DNA of 64,000 bases from Pseudomonadales bacterium (lineage in GTDB: Bacteria > Pseudomonadota > Gammaproteobacteria > Pseudomonadales > UBA5518). The notes beneath the pieces are model-generated. The model was not told the origin of the DNA. It did not search any database and saw only the letters and a list, made by a program, of their open reading frames with translations. The DNA lies in NCBI GenBank assembly GCA_024234165.1, contig JACKOP010000004.1, forward strand, positions 62,001 through 126,000, written 5' to 3'. Each line of letters starts with the position of its first letter. Positions within the stretch are counted from its first letter, which is position 1. The position numbers and the translations under genes were made by a program. Shown here piece after piece: positions 10,815-19,164 of this stretch.

Positions 10815-12130
10815 GCCGCGGCATCACCCGCACCGTTGCGCTCTGTCGCAGCCGCACGACCGTCCTCGACGCTCGCCACGCAGCGCCGGTAGCGGCGCGT
10901 CACCTGCAGCAGATTCCAGCCAAGCCAACCGTTGGAGACGGCAAGGGCGATTCCGGCGGGAAGCGCAAGCACGGGCAGCAGCGCCGTGCCGGCCAGCAAC
11001 AGCACCGCGGCCAGATGGACGAACCACGGGCGCAGGGTCTCGTCGTCACGCAAAAACTGGTTCATCGAGGGCACCCGCGTCTGCGCCAACTGCTGCAGGT
11101 GCAGCCAGGCGAGGAACGGCACGATCTTGCAGAGCATTCCCGAAATGAACGATACGAAACCACCGACGATCAACAGCACGCCGGATACGGATATCCAGGC
11201 AGCGTGGTGCGGCAACTCGGGAAACAGCACGACGCCCACCATCATCGCCAGCGCGAGTGCACTGGCGACCATACCCGCCTGCCAGTAGCGGTACGTCGCG
11301 TCGGCCTTGGCACGCCGACGCTGCCACTGCAACTTCAGCGTGAGTGCCGCAAAGGCGATACCGGTGGCAGCCAGGGAGGCCTGCGCCAGCGGTATCAGCC
11401 ACGACGGACCAAAGACTGCCGAAGTCCCCCAGACGACGAGCGCACCCATGATCGCCAGAGGAAACACCCACGCGGGCCGTGCCGGATACCCCGGTGTGAG
11501 CTGGAACATCGGCACGACCACGTAGGCCACTGCCGCGAGCAGCACTCCTGCCCAGCCCCCCAACCCCCAGCCGGCGTGCAGATCGGTGAGCGCCGCGAGC
11601 TCGAGCTGCCAGCCGCGCGCCAGCGCGAACGCGAGCAGCCCGCCCAGCAGAACGGTTACGACGAGCGCGATGAATGCAAGCTTCAGGCCCCGGATGGTCG
11701 GACTGGTCGAGCGCACGCGAAACACCACCGACGCGGCGACGACGAATACGGTGACTGCCAGCATCAGCAGCAGCGCACCGGCTTCGAGCGCAAACGGGCT
11801 ACCCCAGCGCAACCCGCCCACGAGCAGCAGCGCACCGACGAACGACAGCGGGTGCACCACGCGCGCGACCGGCACCGGCCGGCTCAGCGAAGCGCCGGCA
11901 ACCACCGGCAACACCTGGATCGCCGCACCGATCATCGCCTGCAGCATGAAGCCGGCAGTGAGCAGATGCGTCAACCCGAGCGCCGCAGGACTCCAGCGCG
12001 ATGCGAGCGCATCGACCCCGTCGAATGCAAACAGCAGGCCTGCCAATACCCCGAACAGCGGGGCGGTAAGGAAAAAGCGCAGCGGCGCAGCGAACGGCGG
12101 CGCACTGTCGAATGACAGCACCGCCTTCAT
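10811..12130 (-). CDS. polytopic membrane protein, NnrS / heme-copper oxidase subunit I-like
   Basis: Protein of 439 residues with about twelve hydrophobic segments. Conserved-looking histidines sit at the ends of helices (GLTHLLTAGF, VVHPLSFVGALL, TDLHAGWGLGGW, ELPHHAAW, AWLHLQQ). The pattern suggests a haem- or metal-binding membrane protein of the NnrS or oxidase-subunit-I-like type, but I cannot identify the family with certainty. It is translationally coupled at both ends: ATG overlaps the DUF2249 stop, and its stop overlaps the luxR start. Together with hemerythrin and DUF2249 genes this is the type of neighbourhood seen around nitric-oxide and anaerobic-respiration genes. A role in NO or O2 handling at the inner membrane is inferred. 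Confidence 0.7.
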   Translation of the reverse strand: MKAVLSFDSAPPFAAPLRFFLTAPLFGVLAGLLFAFDGVDALASRWSPAALGLTHLLTAGFMLQAMIGAAIQVLPVVAGASLSRPVPVARVVHPLSFVGALLLVGGLRWGSPFALEAGALLLMLAVTVFVVAASVVFRVRSTSPTIRGLKLAFIALVVTVLLGGLLAFALARGWQLELAALTDLHAGWGLGGWAGVLLAAVAYVVVPMFQLTPGYPARPAWVFPLAIMGALVVWGTSAVFGPSWLIPLAQASLAATGIAFAALTLKLQWQRRRAKADATYRYWQAGMVASALALAMMVGVVLFPELPHHAAWISVSGVLLIVGGFVSFISGMLCKIVPFLAWLHLQQLAQTRVPSMNQFLRDDETLRPWFVHLAAVLLLAGTALLPVLALPAGIALAVSNGWLGWNLLQVTRRYRRCVASVEDGRAAATERNGAGDAAA

Positions 12131-12387
12131 GCGCCAGGCCCCTCCGCCATCGATGCACCTGCACAGGTGATCAGGATATCGAACGTGCCATCGGGACGCA
12201 GTTCGCTGTGCCAACTGTGCCCTTCCCGTCGCAACACGCTGTACAGCGGGTGCGGCTCACGAAACAGCCTGAGCAGCATCGTCTCACCGGGCAGCAGTGT
12301 GCCGAGCATCGCCAGCGTCGCTTCCAGCGGTTCCGGCGGCGCCATGTAGCGCGCGTCGATCACGCGCGGCGGATCCTGCTGCTTCAC
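12127..12387 (-). CDS. DUF2249 domain protein
   Basis: Small cytosolic protein of 86 residues with the DUF2249 layout: VIDARYMAPPEPLEATLAML at the start, then a P-x-P-L-Y-S-V-L core and a C-terminal strand. DUF2249 proteins are frequently fused to or encoded beside hemerythrins and nitrite/NO genes, but their biochemical role is not settled. The GTG start at 12387 overlaps the hemerythrin stop as GTGA, and its TGA overlaps the next ATG, so it is the middle of a tightly coupled cluster. Confidence 0.85.
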   Translation of the reverse strand: MKQQDPPRVIDARYMAPPEPLEATLAMLGTLLPGETMLLRLFREPHPLYSVLRREGHSWHSELRPDGTFDILITCAGASMAEGPGA

Positions 12388-12830
12388 GACACCCCGATTT
12401 CACTTGCGAGACGCTGCTCCAGCACGCCGCCGTCGTTGCCCAGATGCTGATCGCACATCGGATAAAGGATGTTCTCCTCCTTCATGTTGTGCTGCTGCAT
12501 CATGATCAGCAGCGTCTCCGCAACACCGAGGTAATCATCCACACGCCCGGCAGCAAGCACTTCCGCGGCCTCGTCCATCAGGATGCGCATGCGCTGGTGC
12601 TCCATGCGCATGACCTGCGTGGGACCGCCGCTCATGCCGGTATGCTCCTCGAACGACGGAAACAACGTGGTTTCCTCACTGTTGAAATGCGCGACCATCG
12701 CGGCATGAAAACGGGTGAAGGCCTCACGTGCCACATCGACTTCCCCGCGCCCGATCGCCTGTTCGGCGCTCGCGAACAGGTCGTCGCAGTGACGGTGGTC
12801 ATCGGTCATCAGATTGCGGATACCGCTCAT
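12384..12830 (-). CDS. hemerythrin-like protein
   Basis: Protein of 148 residues forming a predicted four-helix bundle with di-iron ligands: an early H in DDHRHCDDLF, HFNSEETTLFP (H-x3-E), MRMEHQRMRILMDE (H-x4), and QQHNMKEENILYP (H-x3-E). Hemerythrins bind O2 or NO; in this context a sensor, scavenger or iron-cluster protector is likely. The ATG at 12830 has GGAG six to seven bases upstream; an upstream ATG at 12869 lacks one. It is the first gene of a four-gene run transcribed away from a divergent tetR gene. Confidence 0.9.
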   Translation of the reverse strand: MSGIRNLMTDDHRHCDDLFASAEQAIGRGEVDVAREAFTRFHAAMVAHFNSEETTLFPSFEEHTGMSGGPTQVMRMEHQRMRILMDEAAEVLAAGRVDDYLGVAETLLIMMQQHNMKEENILYPMCDQHLGNDGGVLEQRLASEIGVS

Positions 12831-13137
12831 GTTCACTCCAGCAGGGCTACACCGGTTACACGCGATCATTGCCGCACTGCGGCACGACGCGGCGATAGAT
12901 TACGCGATCGATTGGATCGTGTCTCGCCGCAGCCGTAACACCAGCACGGGGCTACGGAGGCGCTCGCAAAGGCGATCGATCGTCGCCGCATGCAGTGCGC
13001 GACGATGCCGTCACACCGGTAGGACGCCGTACATGCATCCCTGCAGGCTCGAGCCGGATCGAGCCTCGAGCCGGATCGAGCCTGTCGGCTATCGAATTGA
13101 CCTAAAATGCCGCCGCCAGAGACAAGGGATCAGATAC
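12831..13137. promoter_or_regulatory. divergent intergenic region with tandem palindromic operator candidate
   Basis: This 307-base gap separates the hemerythrin operon from tetR. A 17-base unit, CTCGAGCCGGATCGAGC, is repeated back-to-back at 13048-13064 and 13065-13081; with flanking bases each forms GGCTCGA-N6-TCGAGCC, a perfect 7-base inverted repeat. TAAAAT at 13103-13108 is a candidate -10 for tetR, placing the palindromes over and upstream of its -35 region. This is the expected place for a TetR autoregulatory operator. No other gene is visible in the gap. Confidence 0.45.
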
Positions 13138-13806
13138 GTGCCGACTCGACCCCGAACCAGTCCATCGGAACACACGCGCAAGCGCATCCTCGACACGGCC
13201 GAAAGACTGTTCGGTGAGAGCGGCGTCGCAGCGGTATCACTGCGCGACATCAATCGTGCAGCCGGTATCAGCCAAGGCGTTCTCCATTATCATTTTGGCG
13301 GCCGTGACGCACTGATCGAGGCGCTGTTGCAGCGCACCCTGCCCGGCATCAACGCACAGCGCCGACAGATGCTCGCCACGGTGATGGCGTCTGGGCGCAC
13401 CCCGGACGAACGCGACTTCGCCGAAATCCTCTGTCTGCCGCTGGCACGCCTGGCGGTCGGCAAGCAGTCCGACGGACACCGTTTTCTGCGTTGTCTGGCG
13501 CGTCTGTCGCAGGAACACAATCCGGTCTGGGCTCGGATGGCCCGCGAGCAGATGGCTGACATGGCACTGGATGAACTGCTGCGCGCGCGCGCACCCGCGT
13601 GCGAAGCATCGAGGATCGAATGGGCGATCGAGATCACGATGAATGCGATTCACTCCACGCTGAACGATATCGGGCGTCCTGCGCAGACCTGGCAGCACGC
13701 GTTGGCTGCCAAGCCGATGACGGCAGAGCAACAGATCGCGGCGTTGACCGAATTCGTATGCGCAGGAATCCGCGCCGTGCTCGCCGCCAACACATCGGGC
13801 ACATAG
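13138..13806 (+). CDS. TetR family transcriptional regulator
   Basis: Regulator of 222 residues. The N-terminal helix-turn-helix spans roughly residues 13-60: TRKRILDTAERLFGESG, VSLRDINRAAGISQGVLHYH, then F-G-G-R-D-A-L-I-E-A-L. The C-terminal ligand domain is divergent, so the effector is unknown. GTG at 13138 is the start because AAGGG lies about ten bases upstream and the family begins close to the R-K-R-I-L motif; upstream sequence in frame is intergenic repeat. It is divergent from the hemerythrin operon and convergent with the DUF3604 gene. Confidence 0.9.
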   Translation: MPTRPRTSPSEHTRKRILDTAERLFGESGVAAVSLRDINRAAGISQGVLHYHFGGRDALIEALLQRTLPGINAQRRQMLATVMASGRTPDERDFAEILCLPLARLAVGKQSDGHRFLRCLARLSQEHNPVWARMAREQMADMALDELLRARAPACEASRIEWAIEITMNAIHSTLNDIGRPAQTWQHALAAKPMTAEQQIAALTEFVCAGIRAVLAANTSGT

Positions 13807-13869
13807 CCGGCACCCGCACTCGCCCCGGGCCTCGTCTGCATCCCGGCAGGGGTATCGGCTTGCGGGTGT

Positions 13870-15774
13870 CTATCTGGACGCCTGGGCCCGGTACCAGATC
13901 GGCGAAGACCAGGCGCGCTCCTGGACCGTCGCAGCCGTGGTCTGCGGCCGCGGCAAGCCGGTACGTGCGGCCATCAACGTGGTCCAGCGCGGCGTTTCGA
14001 TCTCCAGAACCCGCAGGTAGTACACGGCCGACTGCCGGGGGTTGAACGCGGGATCCTGCCAGTACGCCGTGAGTTCGGCCGCTCCAACGCGATCCTCGTA
14101 TGTCCCTTGTTCCAGATCCACCGTCGAGGGCAGACGCGGAGCCCGGCCGCTCGCCGGATCCACGACTCGCCCGTCGGACAGCGCCACGTCGAAGACCTGC
14201 TCCTTCGCCGTGTCGCCGTCGAGCCATACCTTGACGATCTGGGCACGATCCAGATTTGCCCCATCGGGGGCCTTGGCTGCCCACATCAGGAAGACCGGGG
14301 CAGCCCCGACCGGCGACACGGGCAGGTCGGAACCCATCGGCACCCCATCGGCATAGGCCCGCTCGAGCCAATCGCGTTGCCCGAGCAGGCCGGGCGCGTA
14401 ATTCCAGCCCGCGAACAGTCGCAGCCGGATGCGGGTGCCCGACGTCGCGAACGTTTCCCGGCGTTGCAGCGCAGCAAAAATCGCGTCGCGCGTGTTCGTC
14501 TCGGCCCACACGCCGGTCAGCCCGCCCGAGCCGAACAGCTTTGCATCCGGTATGGTCGCGCTCGGTTCGGCCAGGTACGCCCGCGACGCCTCCAGGTCAG
14601 GCGCTCTCTGCACATCGAACCCGTCGGCCATCACCGCGGCATTCTCGGCAGACGTGGTGAGTCCGTTGTGGAAATCCGTTCCTCCGACCATGCCGAAGCG
14701 GAACGGATTCTGCCCGGTACGCCGCTCGATCAGCAGTCCGCGCCCCAGCGCATCACGCGCGTAGCTTCCGGGTGGCTTGCCCGGCAGGTCCAGCCGCGGC
14801 ACCAGGCGATCCATGACCTCGAAGTCTGCGAACTCATCGTTCGGTGACAGCATCGGCGCCGTTTCCGACTGCCCCTTGCTCTGGTAGATCTCGAGCAGCG
14901 GTTCGTTCAGTGCCCGGCGCTGCGCGTACGCGGCGTCGATCGGCCTGCCGTCGGAGTCGTTCCAGTCGAACATGAAACCTTCGCTGGCGTTCGCGTTGTG
15001 CGGTATCGCCAGCACCCGATAGCCGTGCGCACGACTGTCCTCGAGATAACGCCACAGATCCTCGGGACGTTTCGAATCGGCTGCGCTGAACGGCAGCGGC
15101 GCCGAATCGCCCGCGAAGATCACGTTGCGGTGCAGGTTGTAGCGATCGTCCGGATGCGATGTCCATTCGTAACCGATGAAGGTCGTGAATTCTCCGGGCC
15201 GGTAGTTGGCGTTGGCTGCCTCGATCACCCGCTGCCAGGTCGACTGAAATGCGGCCGCTGCGTTCAGCTCGCGCATCTGCACCGGATCCATCAGCCGTTT
15301 CTGCAGTTCACGCGACAGCGTGGCCGCATCCAGCGTCGCCTTCATCTTGCGGTACTCATCCGCGAACGCCGACCTGGACAGCTCACTGTGCGGGTCTTCG
15401 ATCGTATTCAGAAACCCCATGTACTCGGCGTGATCCGTCACCGCCATGAAGTCGAGCGGTGCATGGCGACGCGCCGGCTTGCCGAGGTAATCGACCGCCT
15501 CGCCACGGCCGAAGCGATAGGCAGCGGCTGGATCGATGCGCGCGGGACTGAATGAAAATGCGTCGAAGGACCAGGAGGTGTGCAGGTGCAGCTCGCCGAA
15601 CAGCGCGATGCGTCGCTCCGGAGCCGGTTGCACAGCAGCCCCGGGACTCGCATGGCCTGCCGCCGGCATGTCCTCGCCGGCTGCCCGCACCACCGGTACC
15701 GAGGCCAATGCAAGCGCGCAGACACTCGCCGTCATCCACCACACGATTGCCGAACCGATACCTGCGTTGTGCAT
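13870..15774 (-). CDS. secreted DUF3604 protein
   Basis: Protein of 634 residues with a signal peptide (hydrophobic run ending V-V-R-A-A). The DUF3604 domain follows: LFGELHLHTSWSFDA near residue 55, DFMAVTDHAEYMGF, then a G-T-D-F-H-N-G motif near residue 350. The histidine/aspartate motifs resemble a PHP-type metallo-hydrolase site. Function of the family is not established; it is common in marine and soil bacteria beside sulfatases. The arylsulfatase ORF ends 78 bases upstream on the same strand, so a shared role in handling an external substrate is plausible. Confidence 0.85.
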   Translation of the reverse strand: MHNAGIGSAIVWWMTASVCALALASVPVVRAAGEDMPAAGHASPGAAVQPAPERRIALFGELHLHTSWSFDAFSFSPARIDPAAAYRFGRGEAVDYLGKPARRHAPLDFMAVTDHAEYMGFLNTIEDPHSELSRSAFADEYRKMKATLDAATLSRELQKRLMDPVQMRELNAAAAFQSTWQRVIEAANANYRPGEFTTFIGYEWTSHPDDRYNLHRNVIFAGDSAPLPFSAADSKRPEDLWRYLEDSRAHGYRVLAIPHNANASEGFMFDWNDSDGRPIDAAYAQRRALNEPLLEIYQSKGQSETAPMLSPNDEFADFEVMDRLVPRLDLPGKPPGSYARDALGRGLLIERRTGQNPFRFGMVGGTDFHNGLTTSAENAAVMADGFDVQRAPDLEASRAYLAEPSATIPDAKLFGSGGLTGVWAETNTRDAIFAALQRRETFATSGTRIRLRLFAGWNYAPGLLGQRDWLERAYADGVPMGSDLPVSPVGAAPVFLMWAAKAPDGANLDRAQIVKVWLDGDTAKEQVFDVALSDGRVVDPASGRAPRLPSTVDLEQGTYEDRVGAAELTAYWQDPAFNPRQSAVYYLRVLEIETPRWTTLMAARTGLPRPQTTAATVQERAWSSPIWYRAQASR

Positions 15775-15852
15775 GACGACACGCCCTCCCGTTCCTGGCT
15801 GCGGTGAACCCGTCGATACGAAACCCTCTGCGGAAGGTGCAGCGTACGACCG

Positions 15853-18216
15853 TCAGCGCTTCAGATCCACGTCGACCCGCGACAGGCTGCCGTTGAAGCT
15901 CCCTCCGTCCTGGTATTCGCTGCTGACCGGCGTGTCGGCATCGAAACCGATGTCGAAGGTATCGGTCATCTCCGGCAGCTTGGAAATCGTGCGTGCAATA
16001 CGTCCACGTGCCACCTCGCGACCATCGACGCTGATGCGCATCTCGCCGCCCGCGTTGACGCCGCCATCGGACACGAACTCGTAACGCAGCACCGCCTTGC
16101 CCGGCGGCAGCCGCGTCTTCGCCGCGACGCGCGACTGGTCACCGTCGAGCTGGGACGCCGCCATCAGCGCCACCGGGATGCCATCGCGCACGAAGAAGCT
16201 CCAGCCGCCGAACCTGCTTCCCAGCGCGGCAATCACACCGTCGGCCTTGCCGGCCGTTTCCAGCTCGGCCGTGATCGTGAACGAGCTGTTCAGGATCGGC
16301 GCAGCACTCGGCCACGGCACGCTCACGCCCGCGCCCCAATAGGTGTAGTGATCCTTGCGCTGCTGCTGGCTGGATGCGGCCAGGAAACGATCCATGCTCA
16401 TCCGGTTATCGAGTGGCAACACGTGGTTGCGTCGCGCCTCGTCCATGAACAGCGCCTTCATTTCGGCAAGCCTTGCTGGCTCGGTGGCTGCAAGATCGCG
16501 GGCCTGCGAAAAATCGCTGCGCAGATCATGCAGCTCCCACACATAATCCGTCGGCAGCATCTTCGTCTTGCGGCCTTGCGACAGGTCCCGCTCATCCCAC
16601 GGCTCCAGCGGCGGGTTGCTGTTGGCAAGCCAGCCGTCGTGATAGATCGCCTGGTTGCCCATCATCTCGAAATACTGCGTGTGGTGACGCTCGGGGGCAG
16701 CGGGTGCGTCGAAGCTGTAGGCCAGACTGACGCCGTCGATCGGTTGTTGCGCCACGCCGTTGACGCTGCTCGGTGCCTCGATACCAGCCAGCTCGAGGAC
16801 GGTTGGCAGGATGTCGGTCACATGGGTGAACTGCGAGCGGATACCGCGTGCGGCAATGTGCTTTGGCCACGACACGACCATGCCGTTGCGCGTGCCGCCC
16901 AGATGCGATGCGTACTGCTTGGCCAGGCGAAACGGTGCATTGGTCGCCCAGGCCCAGCCGTAGCCCCAGTTCGGCACGGCGTCGGGGCCACCGATACGGT
17001 CCAGGTTCTGCAGCAGATCCTGTTCGGTCTCGCGGGTGCCGTTGGCGAAGTTCGACATCGGATTCATGCTGCCGTGCGGGCCGCCCTCGGGAGCCGAGCC
17101 GTTGTCGCCCTCGATGAAGATCACCAGCGTGTTTTCACGCAGCCCCATGCGCTCCAGCTCATCCAGCAGACGTCCGAACTGTGCGTCCTGGTACGCGAGC
17201 ATCGCTGCGTAGACCTCCATGAAGCGTGCATCGATGCGCTTCTGATCCGCAGTCAGCTCATCCCACGCCGGAATCCCCTTGGGCCGCGGTGTGTTGACGG
17301 TATCGGGCGGGATGATGCCGAGCTCCTTCTGGCGTGCAACCGTGTCGGCGCGCATCTGGTCATAGCCACCATCGAATCGACCACGGAACCTGGCGATCCA
17401 GTCGGCCGGCGCCTGCAGCGGCGCATGCGCGGTCCCGGTGGCGTAGTAAATAAAGAAGGGCTTCCCTGCTGCAGCCGCCTGCTGCTGGTGCAGCCAGGCG
17501 ATGGCCTCATCGGCCAGAGCCGTGTCGAGCACGCCTTCCTTCAGCGTGGGGATTGGTGTCGTGCCTCGATACAACGCGGGAGTGAACTGGCTCGTTTCTG
17601 CTGCCAGGAAACCGTAGAAATACTCGAAACCGAGCCCGGTCGGCCACAGATCGAACGGCCCGCGTGCCGATACCTGCCATTCCGGCACATTGTGATGCTT
17701 GCCGAACATCGCGGTGTTGTAGCCGCTCTGGCGCAGGATCTCCGCGATCGTCGCAGCACTCTTCGGCATCAGGTTGTCGTAACCGGGGTAACCCGTGGAC
17801 AGGTTCGCCACGATGCCGTTGCCAACCGCGTGGTGATTGCGCCCGGTGAGCAATGCGGCGCGGGTCGGCGAACACATCGCCGTGGTGTGGAAACGGTTGT
17901 AGCGCAACCCGTCGCTTGCCAGCTCTTCGAGCCGTGGCGTGGGGATTGGACCACCAAAGGCACTGGACGCGCCAAAACCGACATCGTCGGTCATGACGAT
18001 CAGCACGTTGGGCGCACCTGCCGGTGCCGTCATCGGCGCCGGAAAGGCCGGGGTTGAATCGGCGTAGGTGGTACCGATATGTCCCGCAAAGGGTGCAGGC
18101 GGTTTCGGCAACACGTTTTCGGCCAGAACCGAAGCCGCCGCAAACCAGCACGCAAACACAAGCACTGCGCCCTGGTGCCAATGCCTACCACGCCCGCACC
18201 GTGCTGCTGACTTCAT
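15853..18216 (-). CDS. exported arylsulfatase
   Basis: Sulfatase of 787 residues with a signal peptide at the N terminus. The alkaline-phosphatase fold begins at NVLIVMTDDVGFG, supplying metal-binding aspartates. The formylglycine site is C115-S-P-T-R followed by AALLTGRNHH, so it is a type I cysteine sulfatase needing a formylglycine-generating enzyme. Further ligands appear in FGKHHNVPEW and FIEGDNGSAPEGGPHGS. A C-terminal domain of about 180 residues is beta-rich. The ATG at 18216 is preferred over 18231 because GGAGG lies eight bases ahead of it. Substrate is unknown: sulfated polysaccharide, aryl sulfate or steroid sulfate are options. Confidence 0.92.
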   Translation of the reverse strand: MKSAARCGRGRHWHQGAVLVFACWFAAASVLAENVLPKPPAPFAGHIGTTYADSTPAFPAPMTAPAGAPNVLIVMTDDVGFGASSAFGGPIPTPRLEELASDGLRYNRFHTTAMCSPTRAALLTGRNHHAVGNGIVANLSTGYPGYDNLMPKSAATIAEILRQSGYNTAMFGKHHNVPEWQVSARGPFDLWPTGLGFEYFYGFLAAETSQFTPALYRGTTPIPTLKEGVLDTALADEAIAWLHQQQAAAAGKPFFIYYATGTAHAPLQAPADWIARFRGRFDGGYDQMRADTVARQKELGIIPPDTVNTPRPKGIPAWDELTADQKRIDARFMEVYAAMLAYQDAQFGRLLDELERMGLRENTLVIFIEGDNGSAPEGGPHGSMNPMSNFANGTRETEQDLLQNLDRIGGPDAVPNWGYGWAWATNAPFRLAKQYASHLGGTRNGMVVSWPKHIAARGIRSQFTHVTDILPTVLELAGIEAPSSVNGVAQQPIDGVSLAYSFDAPAAPERHHTQYFEMMGNQAIYHDGWLANSNPPLEPWDERDLSQGRKTKMLPTDYVWELHDLRSDFSQARDLAATEPARLAEMKALFMDEARRNHVLPLDNRMSMDRFLAASSQQQRKDHYTYWGAGVSVPWPSAAPILNSSFTITAELETAGKADGVIAALGSRFGGWSFFVRDGIPVALMAASQLDGDQSRVAAKTRLPPGKAVLRYEFVSDGGVNAGGEMRISVDGREVARGRIARTISKLPEMTDTFDIGFDADTPVSSEYQDGGSFNGSLSRVDVDLKR

Positions 18217-18323
18217 CACCGCTGCCTCCATCGCGCACTCGACCGGAATGCCGCGATCGTATAGGCAAGCAATTATTTCATCAACTGCTCGACACCAGTT
18301 TCGGCAACGGACTATGCCAGGAG

Positions 18324-18346
18324 CCCGCCTCGCGCAGCGAGACGGG
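18324..18346 (-). terminator. hairpin after SDR stop
   Basis: CCCGCCTCGC-GCA-GCGAGACGGG forms a 10-bp stem with one G-T type mismatch. It is enclosed by a wider inverted repeat, GCCAGGAGCC (18316-18325) with GGCTCCTGGC (18366-18375), whose inner arm covers the end of the SDR gene. Together they could fold the 3' end of the SDR transcript. There is no clear T-tract. Confidence 0.35.
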
Positions 18347-18362
18347 TGTGGATCGTGATGAC

Positions 18363-19130
18363 TCAGGCTCCTGGCAGGCCGTCGGTGCGTGCTCCCGCCA
18401 GCGCACCACCATCGACGAGGTATTCGCCACCAGTGCTGTAACTCGCTTCGTCGGACGCCAGGAAGAGGACCATACGCGCCACCTCGTCAGGCAAACCGAT
18501 GCGTGGCAACGCCTGCCTGGCGTAGAAGGGATCGACGTGGTCACGCGTTGCGCTGCCCGGGTTGCCCATCACGGTGTCGACTCCGCCGGGATGCACCGAG
18601 TTGACGCGGATGCCGTACCTGCCAAGCTCGATTGCCGCACTCTTGGTCATGCTGCGCACGGCCCCCTTCGAGGCGCTGTAGGCAATCAGACCGTTCTTCG
18701 ACTGGATACCGTCGATCGACGAGATATTCACGATCGACCCGCCACCGGCACGCTTCATCGGCGCCACTACCGAGCGCATGCCCAGAAAAGTCCCCACCTG
18801 ATTGACCGAAATGACGCTCATGTACTGCTCGAGCGTCATGTCCTCGAGCGTCGCCGCACGCAGTATCGCTGCGTTGTTCACCAGCACGTTCAGCGGGCCG
18901 AATGCTTCGGCCGCCGCGACCGCCGCCGCCCATTGCCCCTCCTGGCTCACGTCGAGCCGCTGGAAGCGCGCCGCGCTGCCAAGCTCGGCAGCCAGCGCGC
19001 GCCCTTCTTCTTCGAGCATATCGGCAATCAGTACCCGCGCGCCCTCGTTCACGAACAGCCGTGCCTCCGCAGCGCCCATGCCGCGTGCAGCTCCCGTAAT
19101 CAACGCCACCTTGCCATCGAGCCGTCCCAT
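18363..19130 (-). CDS. SDR family oxidoreductase (hydroxysteroid-dehydrogenase-like)
   Basis: Classical SDR of 255 residues: T-G-A-A-R-G-M-G near residue 12, NNAAIL, I-V-N-I-S-S and Y-S-A-S-K, then the C-terminal YLVDGGALAG. Overall it resembles the 3-alpha/20-beta-hydroxysteroid dehydrogenase branch, although substrate cannot be read from sequence. The start at 19130 has GGAGG five bases upstream; the longer frame runs into the gdhA end. It is transcribed in the same direction as gdhA, 34 bases after it. Confidence 0.9.
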   Translation of the reverse strand: MGRLDGKVALITGAARGMGAAEARLFVNEGARVLIADMLEEEGRALAAELGSAARFQRLDVSQEGQWAAAVAAAEAFGPLNVLVNNAAILRAATLEDMTLEQYMSVISVNQVGTFLGMRSVVAPMKRAGGGSIVNISSIDGIQSKNGLIAYSASKGAVRSMTKSAAIELGRYGIRVNSVHPGGVDTVMGNPGSATRDHVDPFYARQALPRIGLPDEVARMVLFLASDEASYSTGGEYLVDGGALAGARTDGLPGA

Positions 19131-19164
19131 CGTCGCCTCCGTCGTTCTTTCGTTCGTTACCGTC

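Noticed and set aside
13811..13868. Terminator between tetR and DUF3604 genes
   Set aside because: Only 8-base arms (CACCCGCA/TGCGGGTG) with a 42-base loop and no T-run.
16348..18057. 569-residue plus-strand open frame
   Set aside because: Antisense shadow of the arylsulfatase gene, which has the CxPxR motif and a signal peptide.
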